Made by a program: the position numbers and the translations under genes. Shown here piece by piece: positions 27,901 through 42,900 of a stretch of DNA of 64,000 nucleotides. The notes beneath the pieces were generated by a model. That model was not told the origin of the DNA. It searched no databases and saw only the letters and a program-made list of their open reading frames with translations. The stretch spans positions 95,376,031-95,440,030 of the forward strand of contig OY804584.1 in the NCBI GenBank assembly GCA_963680875.1, given 5' to 3'. Each line of letters begins with the position of its first letter. The first letter of the stretch is position 1. The DNA comes from Bathymodiolus brooksi (lineage: Eukaryota > Mollusca > Bivalvia > Mytilida > Modiolidae).

Positions 27901-30900
27901 ACATAGGGTAATATTATAGTTTAGATCTGTAATAAGACAATTATTAGCCAATCAGAAGAAGTAATATAGGTGTAATAAGACAATTATTAGCCAATCAGAA
28001 GAAGTAATATAGGTGTAATAAGACAATCATTAGCCAATCAGAAGAAGTAATATAGGTGTAATAAGACAATCATTAGCCAATCAGAAGAAGTAATATAGGT
28101 GTAATAACACAATTATTAGCCAATCAGAAGAAGTAATATAGGTGTAATAAGACAATCATTAGCCAATCAGAAGAAGTAATATAGGTGTAATAAGACAATC
28201 ATTAGCCAATAAGAAGAAGTAATATAGGTGTAATAAGACAATCATTAGCCAATCAGAAGAAGTAATATAGGTGTAATAAGACAATTATTAGCCAATCAGA
28301 AGAAGCAATATAGGTGTAATAAGACAATTATTAGCCAATTAGAAGAAGTAATATAGGTGTAATAAGACAATTATTAGCCAATCAGAAGAAGTAATATAGG
28401 TGTAATAAGACAATTATTAGCCAATCAGAAGAAGTAATATAGGTGTAATAAGACAATTATTAATCAATCAGAAGAAGTAATATAGGTGTAATAAGACAAT
28501 CATTAGCCAATCAGAAGAAGTAATATAGGTGTAATAAGACAATTATTAACAAATCAGAAGAAATAATATAGGTGTAATAAGACAATTATTAGCCAATCAG
28601 AAGAAGTAATATAGGTGTAATAAGACAATTATTAATCAATCAGAAGAAGTAATATAGATGTAATAAGACAATCATTAGCCAATCAGAAGAAGTAATATAG
28701 GTGTAATAAGACAATTATTAGCTAATCAGAAGAAGTAATATAGGTGTAATAAGACAATTATTAGCCAATCAGAAGAAGTAATATAGGTGTAATAAGACAA
28801 TTATTAGCTAATCAGAAGAAGTAATATAGGTGTAATAAGACAATTATTAGCCAATCAGAAGAAGTAATATAGGTGTAATAAGACAATTATTAGCCAATCA
28901 GAAGAAGTAATATAGGTGTAATAAGACAATTATTAGCCAATCAGAAGAAGAAATATAGGTGTAATAAGACAATTATTAGCCAATCAGAAGAAGTAATATA
29001 GGTGTAATAAGACAATTATTAGCCAATCAGAAGAAGTAATATAGGTGTAATAAGACAATCATTAGCCAATCAGAAGAAGTAATATAGGTGTAATAAGACA
29101 ATCATTAGCCAATCAGAAGAAGTAATATAGGTGTAATAACACAATTATTAGCCAATCAGAAGAAGTAATATAGGTGTAATAAGACAATCATTAGCCAATC
29201 AGAAGAAGTAATATAGGTGTAATAAGACAATTATTAGCCAATCAGAAGAAGTAATATAGGTGTAATAAGACAATCATTAGCCAATCAGAAGAAGTAATAT
29301 AGGTGTAATAAGACAATCATTAGCCAATAAGAAGAAGTAATATAGGTGTAATAAGACAATCATTAGCCAATCAGAAGAAGTAATATAGGTGTAATAAGAC
29401 AATCATTAGCCAATCAGAAGAAGTAATATAGGTGTAATAAGACAATCATTAGCCAATCAGAAGAAGTAATATAGGTGTAATAAGACAATCATTAACCAAT
29501 CAGAAGAAGTAATATAGGTGTAATAAGACAATTATTAACCAATCAGAAGAAGTAATATAGGTGTAACTAGTATTACTGTGAGCACAGCTCACTAAGATAT
29601 ACCCCCCACTCCCCACATCTCTGCCCAACCTATTTCCATAACCAAATCATTACTGATTGTTCCGACCAAAAATGAAAGGGACCCTCCTTTCTTCACCGGT
29701 AAGCTGCTGAGAAAATTTCAAAACATTCTGAGAAACACTACTCAAGTTATCATACGACATAGGGTAAAAATCCTATTTTCCGTCATATCAAGTCCAATAA
29801 CTCTGGAACAGCAAAAGTGAAAATCGTCAAAAATGATAGGGATCCTCCTTTCTTCACCGGCAAGCTGCTGATAAAATTTCAAAACATTCTGAGAAACACT
29901 ACTCAAGTTATCATACGACATAGGGTAAAAATCCTATTTTCCGTCATATCAAGTCCAATAACTCTGGAACAGCAAAAGTGAAAATCGTCAAAAATGAAAG
30001 GGATCCTCCTCTCTTCACCGGTTAAAGCTGCTGATAAAATTTCAAAACATTCTGAGAAACACTACTCAAGTTATCATACGACATAGGGTAAAAATCCTAT
30101 TTTCCATCATATCAAGTCCAATAACTCTGGAACGGCAAAAGAGAAAATCTTCAAAAATGAAAGGGATCCTCCTCTCTTCACCGGTAAGCTGCTGATAAAA
30201 TTTCAAAACATTCTGAGAAACACTACTCAAGTTATCATACGACATAGGGTAAAAATCCTATTTTCCGTCATATCAAGTCCAATAACTCTGGAACTGCAAA
30301 AATGAAAATCGTCAAAGATGAAAGGGATCCTCCTCTCTTCACCGGTAAGCTGCTGATAAAATTTCAAAACATTCTGAGAAACACTACTCAAGTTATCATA
30401 CGACATAGGGTAAAAATCCTATTTTCCGTCATATCAAGTCCAATAATTCTGGAACGGCAAAAGTGAAAATCGTCAAAAATGAAAGGGATCCTCCTCTCTT
30501 CACCGGTAAGCTGCTGATAAAATTTCAAAACATTCTGAGAAACACTACTCAAGTTATCATACGACATAGGGTAAAAATCCTATTTTCCGTCATATCAAGT
30601 CCAATAACTGTGGAACGGCAAAAGTGAAAATCGTCAAAAAAGAAAGGGATCCTCCTCTCTTCACCGGTAAGCAGCTGATAAAAATTTAAAAGATTCTAAG
30701 AAACACAACTCAAGTTATCGTACGACATAGGATTTGTCTACAGACGGATGGACAGACGGACGGACGGACGGACATGGTGAAACCAGTATACCCCCCCCTA
30801 CAACTTCGTTGTGGGGGGTATAATAAGACAATTATTAGCCAATCAGAAGAAGTAATATAGGTGTAATAAAACAATTATTATCCAATCAGAAGAAGTAATA

Positions 30901-33900
30901 TAGGTGTAATAAAACAATTATTATCCAATCAGAAGAAGTAATATAGGTGTAATAAAACAATTATTATCCAATCAGAAGAAGTAATATAGGTGTTAAGACA
31001 ATCATTATCCAATCAGAAGAAGTAATATAGGTGTTAAGACAATCATTATCCAATCAGAAGAAGTAATATAGGTGTTAAGACAATCATTAGCCAATCAGAA
31101 GAAGTAATATAGGTGTTAAGACAATCATTAGCCAATCAGAAGAAGTAATATAGGTGTTAAGACAATCATTAGCCAATCAGAAGAAGTAATATAGGTGTTA
31201 AGACAATCATTAGCATCTACATCTACATCTACTAGGTACAGAACTCTGTCTTTGCAGACCGTTACGTTCCGGAAAAACTATTGCGCTGCGGTGGCGGAAA
31301 AGAGTTAAAGAATGAACTGTGAAGAGAATGTATAATCCAATTAACGGCAAGAAAAAGATTGAAAAGAAATAAACAATCAAAAGATCCCAAATTGATTTCT
31401 GTTCTGATTAGACCAATCCGGCTACTGTAGCGGCCTCTGGGCATACACCCAACCGGCACAGCTTTAATCTTCATTAGAACTTACTAACAATTTGGGCCCT
31501 GTGAGATTTAGAACTGAAGAGAAGCCAACCCCCGCTTGAAGGATACCAAGTCGGGGGCCTCAGCAACTGTTGCTGGTAGCATATTCCAGGTAGGTACAGT
31601 TCTGGGGAAGAAACTGAACTTCAGAGTGTCTGTCCTAGCCAATCAGAAGAAGTAATATAGGTGTAATAAGACAATTATTATCCAATCAGAAGAAGTAATA
31701 TAGGTGTTAAGACAATCATTAGCCAATCAGAAGAAGTAATATAGGTGTTTGGAAGTCAGTAATCTCTTATTATTAAACCTCTCTATATATATGTATCTAG
31801 GATTGGTCAGATCAGTGGTCACATGACTTTGACAATTGCGACGTTTCCTTCGACAACCCCAAAAATTCACTGTGCGAGGTAAATAATAGCATTGTCACCC
31901 TCGACAACCCCAAATTTTTTCCACTAGGTGGCGATAACCGCAAACCAGAAATCGTCTGTTTGTGTAGAAAATATGGTAACTGCAGATCGGTATCACTTTT
32001 TGTCTATTGTCAATTTTAGACTGTTGTCATAAAGGTATCACTTTTTGTCCATTGTTCGGTTAATAAAACGAGTATGGCCATCTTAGTCGGTGGACATCCA
32101 GAATTGTCAGCTTGTGAGGGTTGTTTTCCCTCGGGCTAAAGCCATATTTGTATATTATTATTATCATAATTAATTATCTAAATGAAAATTGTTAGTATGG
32201 TCGTCTATATATTAAATATAATATATACTATTGTTGATACACGATTAGAAATCAATTTCAAACAAAACTTAAGTTTGGATCTGTAACAAGACAATATAGA
32301 CATAAGAGATCATTAGTAGTATCTACATTACATCTGTTTATCAGGTCGTAGACATTGAACATTGTTTTGAGTAGTATTTCAGCTATAGAAAGTAGAGCCA
32401 GAAGGTACCAATACATTATTAAAAGCCATTCTATTTATTTAGCGTATACTTATCCCACCATAGAAAACATTTTAATTAAAACTGAGGTCAATCTTCCTCT
32501 GGCATAGGTAACCCTGGTCTCCAAGAGAAATGATGCAAGGCGGAACAAGACTGCTTTGGGACCTCTGGGACAGACTGAGACTTCTCTCAAAATTGAGGAT
32601 TTGAATTCCAATGAAACCACTGGTAAACTGTCATAAATGTTGTATTTCTTGTGCCGCAGAGTGTCCAGATAACATATACTTTATACAAAGCAGTGACAAA
32701 CTTGACATCACCAGTTAATGCAGCAAGGTGTTACTTGTTAAGTTGACCCTTCAGAGATTCACAGGCCCCTTCTTCGCTCTCTGGGCCACGGACCAATGTA
32801 CCAGCTGAATCCCCCTCTCATAGGATCTGCTAAGACTTTTCAACTGTTTGACTTTCTAATCTTTTGACTATGAGTGTACCTGATGAAAGTTATTCTAGAA
32901 AGGGGTCGCACACACTAAATTTGATATCTACGTTTTCATTATTGAATGAAATAGACCTAATTAAGGAAGAGAACTTCATTAAACTACAGATAACTTACCA
33001 ATGGCACAAGTAACCTGATCACTGTTCAGAATATACCCTTCATGACAAGAACAAGAATATGACCCCATAGTATTATTGCACACCTGACTGCAATTGGATT
33101 TTAATTCCACACATTCATTAATATCTGAAAAAATAAAAACAAATAATTATATACAAATCTTACAACCTTTTGTAACAGCTTTACTACAAACTGCGGAAGT
33201 TTTATAACTTATCATAGTATATTTACAACCAATTTTAACAGTCTTATAACTGGCCGTAACAGTTTTACGGCAGATTGTACCAGTTTTACAACTGGTTGTA
33301 ACAGTTTTACAACTGGTCGTTACAGTTTTACAGCTGATTGTACCAGTTTTACAACTGGTTGTAACAGTTTCACAACTGGTCGTTACAGTTTTACAACTAG
33401 TAGTAACAGTTTTACAACGGGTCGTTACAGTTTTACAACTAGTAGTAACAGTTTTACAACTAGTCGCGACAGTCTTATAACCATTCACAAACAATTTTAC
33501 AATCGATCATAACAATTTCACGGCACTCGTACATATTACTTCTATCCCAAGCCAACCAGTTTTGCTTTTACTTCAAAATATTGCTGCAGAAAGAGCAAAT
33601 ACCAATATTATAGTCTTTGGTTAATAATTAACCTGATGGTGGATCAAACACAGGACGTAATCATGTGAATCAAATCACAACACTTATGCAGTACTCCACG
33701 ATATCATAAAAACATAACTGTCTGCCAAGCTTTCTAGTTAACAATAATATGTGCTGCCACAGTTGTTACTGCCAAAATACTGTTCAAATAATCAAGTGAC
33801 TAACCAATACATTGTCCTCCCAGGTTCCTGTATCCACCTTGACAGGAACATGTGTAGCCACCATTATAATTAGTACAAAGTTGTTGACAGACAGGATTAA

Positions 33901-36900
33901 CAGTGTCTGCACATTCATCAACATCTGTAGATATAAAAAATTAAATATCATCTATTATTATGAAAATGTCCATGAAATACCTAGATTTCCTAGTGAAACA
34001 TTATTTCACGTCACTGTAGTAAAGTCGTCATAATCAAAAATATCATTGAGCGTCCAACAATGAGAAACAAATTCCCTTTAAAACGTTGTATTAGCACAAT
34101 AAAAACTGTAAAATCTATGTAATAAAGAGTATAACTACTCTTGCATACCGAATATCAAAAATACTTTTTAACCACTAGTAAACAAACAATGATGATAATT
34201 CACTCATGTGCAAACCAACATTTGTGAATTACTGCCTTGTTTGGTAACTCATGTTTTATTTTTGTATATTCTGAATGTAGAGTAGCTATGCTATAAATGT
34301 AATACAGGAAATTGTAAAATTTTATTACCATAATTGGTAGTGTATAGCATGCATTGGTGTATAATGCACATCTCTTATTTTTTTTACTTTACAAAAATTA
34401 ATAGGATAATAATATTTTAAGGAAATAGAGTTAATTGGCTAATTTAGTAACATGTCTAAGCAGTCTAATTGTTTTTGTTTATCAAAACAAAAAGGTTCAA
34501 TACCATAATAGAATGATTTCAAAAACATATAATTGTTTTAAAATATCTTTGTCAATTATCCCTTTGCATGTAAAGGTTTAATAAACATGAGAGGCACTCT
34601 CAGAAATTTTAAGACGCTTAGCCACACAAAAATCAAAAATAAATTTCAATTAACATTTGAACACTTTGTTTCGCAGCTTATCCTTGGGTTGTAACTGAGC
34701 AGTACACAATTTCAGAAAAAAAACTGCTTTAATACCAGCGACTTTCAGTTGCAACTATCTAACATCGCAAATAAATTTGACTGTCATATTTTAGAATTTA
34801 AATTCATGTGAATTTTACCACCTGCACTGTTAAGTGAACATATGATTTTTTTATTAGATTAATTATAGACTAACCTATACATTTTCCATCAACTAACTGA
34901 TATACGGCAGGACAATTACTACAGTTGTACAGAACTTGATCTCTAACTTGGTCCGCAGGCGACTTGTCATTACATGTAGTATGTAATGGACAGGGATCGT
35001 CAGCACAGCCATCTATGTCAACATCACAGGTAGCACCTGTATGGATAAAAAATATATAAAAGTAAGGATTATTACGAAGCTGGGTTAAAATATAAATAGT
35101 GAATGTCTGTGAGTGATTGTTGCTTTTTGCTGTTACTCCTTAATGGCGCTTTCTTAGTGGGAGGCCGATATAGGTGATGCATTCATTATGTCATGGCCTT
35201 TTTTGTGTTTAATTTGAGGTTAGAGGTATTTGCTAATTTGATTGACCATCAGTGTTTAAGTTTATTTTCATAAAAACCACCTCTGTAGTGTTGTGGTCAG
35301 AAAAGTGGGGTAGAATGTGGGTTTGATCCCCATTGGGTCAATCCAAAGACTATAAAATATGATCATCCAATTAACATTTCTGTCAAGTTTAGTTCTATTT
35401 GCTCCAGTGATTTCATAGAAAAGATTAAAATGTGAAAATCTATTGGACGATGGATACAAAAGATCATCTGGTGCCTTAGGTGAGCTAAAATGACTGAGAA
35501 ACAAAACATTTATCATTGGTGGTGCTGTATTGAAAAAGAAGTTTTTGGTTTTATATTCAAATATCTCTGTAGCATATCAAATGTAGAGAACCGCATCGGT
35601 GGTGTAATGGTTAAAGTGCTTGCTTCGAGTGCAGTAGATCGTGAGTTCAAGCCCAGATCGGGTCAAACCAAAGACAATTAAATTGGTATTTGTTGCTTCT
35701 CCACTAAGTATGCACCAAAGAGCAAATAGTGGTTGGCTTGGAATCAGGATAATGTGTCCGATTGGTGCGACATGTCTATCCGAGAATTGTTGTTTCAATG
35801 AGTTAGCACTATAAGCGTTTGTCTAGTACAAGGCGGACCTCATCATCATTTCTTTAAAAATTAACTTGTTCTCACTGAGTTAATCAACAATCATTCATAC
35901 AATTATAAAATGTAAAGCATATAATAAGTGAGTGGAGTACTAGTGACAACTTCCTTGATAATTCAGTCATCATTTTTACCACTCAACACTAAATCACCTA
36001 GCCATCCTCTGTCACATTTACATGGCATAGCTGTGAAGTAGTGGTAATCTAATTTAAATCAGATCTCTCACTTGCTCCCCTTTACTGATATGTCACAGTG
36101 TGGCAGATCTGAGGAAACCCCATTCCGTGTTCATGCGAGTGGCCCTATGTATTATCCAATGAAAATTGGAATTTCAAGACTATGAAAGCATTGCTAAACA
36201 TCTTTGTATGCCACAAGCAATCAGATTAGCCATAAAGGCCATATCATTAGGTATTCATGACATAAAGTCACTCACATTGTGACCATTAATGGAGTTTCTT
36301 CAGAACTGTCACAATGTGACATATCAGTTAAGGGGAGGATATGAGAGATATGATTTTAATCAGATTGAAGTAGTGGTGACCACACTCATATAGTTGCTAC
36401 CTCCTTATCCCCTAAAGGTAACTCACCTGTCCATCCTGTGTCACATTTACATGGTACAGTATAAAATAACTGTGAAGTACTATTGACCACACCTGTATTG
36501 TAGTCGCACACCCCATTAATACAACCAGGACACAGGTAGATTGTCACAGTTTCTGTTGATGAAATACCATTTGTACCATCAACTGCATAGTAACTGGAAA
36601 AACAATTATGGTAATACATACATATACATTAAGATGAACATATTTTAAGAGTCATACCATTTGAATTTACTCCATAGGACAGGAATGTCCATTTTACTTC
36701 GAATATGAAGATAAGGGGTCCATAGAGTTTATTAATAATTCGACAAATACAGTAAATCTTGTCTAAGTCAAACTTTAAATAAACTATAAAGTCCCAGTGT
36801 AGGAAATCTTTGTTAATTTAACGTGTATTAACCGATTACCTGTCCATTCTGAACACAAAAGTTGCTCCCAAGGAGGTTCGATGTAGACAGGTTACACTGT

Positions 36901-39900
36901 TTGTTACAATTTAAAATGCATATTAAAACAAGAGTGTATGAAAGGTCATTCCATTGAATTCACCACACAGTTCTGGAATGTCAATTAAACTTTTAAAATG
37001 AAGATACTGTCCACAGAGTTTGTGTATATTTTGATAAAATGTTGCTGTGACTATTGGGTCTCTGTTACAAGGCATTTTTTTTTTTTAACTCTTATCCATA
37101 TTCTCTTTCCATGACACCATACACTTCTCTTGATTGAGCCAATATTTTACATGAATAACCATTGGACGGTCCCTTACAACAACTGTATGGTCTCAGTGAC
37201 GTAGGCCCCAAAAAGTAAGACAGATTTATAGGTTCTAACACTGGGAGAGGTGCAAGATCGAAAAATCGAGGGTGTCTCAGATTTTACCATCTTGCACCTT
37301 TCACTGTGTTTCACTCTTTTTCTCACCAATTTGAATCGATCGTGTCAATGTTGGTATAAGAAAATTACCTCCCTTTGACTAAATCCTAAGAAAATGTGAA
37401 ATGTGGGTCAAATAAATTTCTATAGGTATTTATCGCTGTCGTGGTAGCATTTAAATATACTGTCTATATATCTTATTATGAAATATATTTTAAATACTGC
37501 CAAGACATAGATGTATATCAATAAATCAACAATTTACTTCAACAATGGAAAACAATTTTTCGAGAAAATGCTACTTAAACTGGTCTTACCCAGGAGCCTT
37601 GGTAAGATTGAAAAATCTTTTCACCTAAATTAACTGACTACTTTATTCAAGGGGTGAGAAATGACAGCATAATGATAAGGACCAGAAAATATTGTTTTAA
37701 AAGTTCATTTATATCTCATCCTAACACCACTTGCAATACCTATTTGATATTATACAACAATAAAACATTCATTCATGGCAATTGTAAGTAGAAAGCTTCA
37801 TAAAATGGAAATGTCCTCTTATTGCCACTTCTTGTCTAAATCAAATTAAACCAAGCGACAAAACAAATAAAAACAATTCTTGCATCTTCTTACTTAATTA
37901 ACCTATCTATTTGAAAATTATCTGCAATAACAGTTGGTCAAAACACATTCAGTAAATCTGAAAATACTGTCAAACCTACGTATAAAGGGCACTCAAGGGA
38001 ACCTGAAAATGTGCCCTTTATGATTAGTTGCCATCTATATACAGGTTAAAATTATATGTACTATTCATTTATGGGCAAAATGAGGTTTCCCTTTATAGAC
38101 AGTGATTTGTTGTATAGAGATACCCTTCAAGACAGGTTTGACTGTACTAATTTTATAGTCTTTAGATTGACCAGACCTGGGATTAACTTGAGAAGACCAT
38201 ACCAACCATTACACAACCAAAGGAGTTCATTATAATAGCAAAAATATATAAAGATGATGTTGGACATACCATATTTAGAAAAACAACAAATAAAAATCTT
38301 GAGAATAATATACCTGATTTCATAATTGGTCATTTGATCTGGAATAAATGATTGAGAATAGGTAGCATTCTGTTGGCTGCTATTCTGTCCAGTGATGGAA
38401 CCAATGAAATAAATTGTTACTGTTTCTTTATCTGCATCAGTTGCTTCAGCAAACAATTCAACAGGCTGGTTAACAGTTGCGTTGATTCGTAGTGTTCCAG
38501 TGACTTTTGGGATCTGATTTTCTATAAATAAAAGTGCAAACATGTGTTAGGAAATACAAGAAGTGTCTTGTCTAAAACATTTTTTTATCAAGAAATATTG
38601 TTTCTTACTATCTTGAGCAAATATTTGTTGCATTAAAGTATACAAATCTTTTTCAGACATTTTAAGTGGAGTCCGTATTTTCCTTAACTCAATATTTTAA
38701 AGAATATTTATTTACATACTCATAGAACTGTTGATACAACTACAGCAAACCAGTTGCATCTATGCTTATTCAGTTCTTTTACAATAAAAGAGGTAATGAA
38801 TTTTGGGTGTGATGGCCTTTTTGGGTCGCTTTGACATCTTTTATCTCAGAAACCATAAGAGCTAGATCAAGTCTCTCTTAAATATGCAGGCAAGAAATTT
38901 AATAAAGAATACAAAGAATCATAATCAGACTTAAAATAAAAATTAGAAATTTTGGATGTTGATTTAAATAAGGATCAAACCTGCAGTTATAATTTCCTGC
39001 TCAGCAGCCTGTTGTATATTCCTAGTATTATTAGCTACAGCTTCATCTCTATCTAAAGCTAAATAATCATAGACACAGCCAGCGTTGTTTAAACCACAAA
39101 TCTTCTCAGCATCTGCCAAATCTGATGTATTAAAAACATCAAGGAAGACTGGTACAAAACTAGTATTCTGATAATATTCGTTTGAAAATCCATTCTCATA
39201 AAAAAATATTGAAGAAGTTGCATTGGTTCTCCCTGAAAGGAGAACAAAATAAAATAATGTGCTTTTAATGTCCATTGCTATTATATAACTAACTACAGGT
39301 CAACAACATGTTTTTTTCACCTATTCACCTGCCCACTGTAGAAAAAAGCATGCTATCCACATGATCACCATTTACCTGTTTTGTTCAAGTATTGTTATAA
39401 ATACTGTTATAGTGACAGCCGGAAACTTTGAGCCGTATTGAAAGGGGGAGGTTTGGCGCTTTAAAATCTGTACCAAGTCAGGGTTATTACGGTTTTCACA
39501 GTTTTCCGGTTGTTGACTGATTTTGTCTGTTTATATACTTATGAGTTTTGACTTTCCCTTTGTAAGATTGTTCGGAGTTCGGTAATTTTGTTATTACCCT
39601 TCCTTACTTTCATTTCAATGACTGCTTTAAGGCCATAGGGTGTGATATCAACATACTGCAGGGTTAATTGTGAGAACAGTAGCTGACTTGTGGAAATTTC
39701 CTTTACCATGGCTTGTCCTGTGTTGTGTTGAGTTGGTGGAAAGTGTCAAAATCATGTGATCTGTAGTGTAGTATTGTGGTGTTTGTTCAATCAATTTATT
39801 TGCAATTTAAAATAATGGAGTGCATATTTCTAGTTCATCCCGTCTTTTTAGGTCTCCTATAAAAACACTCATTTCTTATTAGCTTCCTGTTGATATCTAG

Positions 39901-42900
39901 AAAAGACTTTTAATATAACAGCTGTATCACTGCTTGAATACAGAACTTCAGGAGATGATTCTCATTACATTCACATATATCTAGACATTAAGTAGCCTAA
40001 GTGAGGGAAATTTTATGGCAGTGTATAGACATACCGGTAGTAACAAGTTTTTGTTCACTGCATATTGGTTATAACATGTTTCTGGTAACAGGTCAGGTTG
40101 GTTTTAATTCTTCAAACATTAACTCAAATGTATTAAGAATGAAGAGTTTTTTTAATGGATTGGTTATTATCTTTATTATTTTTTTAAGACAGGTTTGAAT
40201 ATAAATATTTCTATTGCACATTGTTTATGATGGTCAGCGATTTTAATTTGCTTCCAAATTAATTCAATTACCTTCTTATTAAGAGTAGTGGTAAATTATT
40301 TTTGTTATTGAAAAACCGCATCAGTGGTGTAATGGTTTAGTGTGCTCGCCATGAATGTGGTAGATCATGGGTTCGGGCTGCGGTCTAGTCAAACCAAAGA
40401 CAATAAAATTGGTAGTTGCTGCTTCTCTGCTAGGCACATCGTTTTATGGAGTAAGAGCAAAGACTTGTTGACTCGGAATCTAAGTAATGTGTCTAAGTGG
40501 AGCGTCATGTCTAACCACAGACTATTGTTTCAGTGAATTACACTATAAAAACCCAACTGTTGGTCTAGTACAAAGCAGACATCATCATCATATCACTGAA
40601 TTTGACTTGTTCTTGCTATGATATAGCTGAAAAATAGCTCATTTGGCATTAAACAACAATCACTCACTGTTAATGAAACAGTCATCTTATTTTTTTAATT
40701 CAGGTTTTAAAATATATATGAATGGTCGTTGAATTTACAACTACCTATGCAATCAGTGCCTATCACCACTAACGTTGTGAGTTCGAATCCCGTTCAGACG
40801 AGGTACACTCGATACAACATTATGTGATAAAGTTTGTCAGAGACATACAGCAGGTTGGTGGTTTTCTCCAGGTAATCCGGTTTCCTCCACCAATAAAACT
40901 GACCGCCACGATATAACTGAAATATTGTTGAAAGTGGCATTAAACACCATAAATGTAACCCCAAACCTCTATCCTAATATATATGAAATACTTACACTGT
41001 TCACCAAACTGGTAGTAAATCTCTGATTCTGTCAAGTTAGACCGTAGTGTTGTACCATCAGGAAGTTCAAGGTCATCGTCTGGATTACCATTTATATTAC
41101 CCAGAAGGCCTTGGAAATTATAACTTCCCTTCAACTGCACTGGTAAGGCAATTTTGTTATCTAACATACTGCATTTTAATGAAACTTCAATGGATATTCC
41201 TGAAAAAAAGTAGATTTATTGGTATAAACTTAGTAAATATATTAATTCTCTTCCATAGTAAACTATAAGTGAGTAAAGAACCTTTAAATACTTCTGATAA
41301 ATATAATTTAAGGGATCAACTCTATATTTCCCTAACAATTTTCATTATTCAACATTTAATTAAGCACTGAAACCAGAGGCTAACAAGAACTTTTATAACA
41401 ATTGGTCAACCAAAATATTGTTCACACATTTACTTAAAAATATATTTAGTTTTCAAATAACTTTTTTTTATATAAATAACTTTATTATAAACCTGTATAT
41501 CATCTCTATTAATATGCAATATGAAAATAAAGAAAGTTAGCTTGTAAAAAAATCTATTAAAATATATATCATAAAATAATTTCCAACATTTAGCTAGCCA
41601 TTATGTATTTATGGCTGGCAACCAAAAACTGCCTGCATTTGGTCAAGGACGGTACCATAACTACGTTCCTACAAGTACTCGCATAGATATTCCATAAGTC
41701 AATTTAATAGACTATTTAGGGTTACAGAATTCTTAGCAAATCAGACAGAATATTTAGCTCTGCAATGCTTATCATTGATTTCAGATAAATAACAAATGCT
41801 GGTGTACCCAGATATGACAATCTTGTATAAAGTTTAGTTTGGTTTTCTGAACAATGGATTAAAGGTTACTAAATATGAAAAGACTGCACGACAATAGATG
41901 TACCTGATGCCAATAATGTACATGCATGACCTAAAAATTAATCGGGGGAAAAAACTTTCATGACTTATCGCTGCACTTTTAATAAGAGAAACACGATGAG
42001 TGCTACTATTGGAGCAGGAACTGCTTACCCTTCTGGAGCACCCGAGTCCACCACAGGTTTTTAGTGTAGTTTGAGTTGCTCAATCTTTAGCTTTCTGTAG
42101 TGTTTTGTAGACAACTGTTTTGTCATTGTTCGTTTGTCTCATTACACCGTTGGTATCTTCAAAGTTTTCTTATTCAAATTTTCTGTTCATGAAAATGATC
42201 AAAGATTAAAACAATTACCCAGTAGTTTGCCACTTAATTTTTGACATACCTGTTGTTGTAAATACAGTTTTAACAGAATTGTTGCCTTGCTTCTCTACAA
42301 AGATGTTCTTTTCTTGTATCTGATAGTTAATGTTGTTACTCAAATCAGTAGAGTAATCCTTGTTATTTATTCTCATAATCAGACCTGCAACAACAAAATT
42401 GTAAAATATCAGTACTCTAGTTTAATTACATAAATCATTGTTATTTATTCTCATAATTAGCTTAATTGATGCTTAGAGTTACCTAAACTGTAAATGAAAT
42501 TAATTTACACTTATTATTTAATTGATGTTTGTGTATCCCAGTTCAGTCCTGCAACAATAAAATGGTAAAATCTCAGTTGTCTCGTTTATAAAAAAAAAAC
42601 AAAATAAATTTTAATTAGTAAAAAAGTTGACACGTTGGTCAATCTCATACATTGATAAGAATAGATTATGGATATTTAACTCCATATTCAATAATAAATC
42701 AGTTAATAGATATCATGACAGTGTAAATTTGGAGGATTTTACTGGAGGAAACAGGAGCGAGTCAAAAGAGAACACAACCAACCTAGATTACACAAGTATG
42801 CAATACAGTCAGAGACATAGAGTGATAAATCACTGTGATAGATGTATCACTCTTCTTGGTGATACTCTTTTGGTCTGTTTAATCCATTTCCCTATTTTGA

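Noticed and set aside
27929..31749. CRISPR-like array
   Set aside because: Units are contiguous with no unique spacers, and the context is a eukaryotic intron.
33147..33494. Minus-strand open frame of 115 codons with SCKTVTT repeats just upstream of exon 15
   Set aside because: It is a 21-bp minisatellite in intron 14. A good acceptor at 33125 separates it from exon 15 and it decays at both ends.
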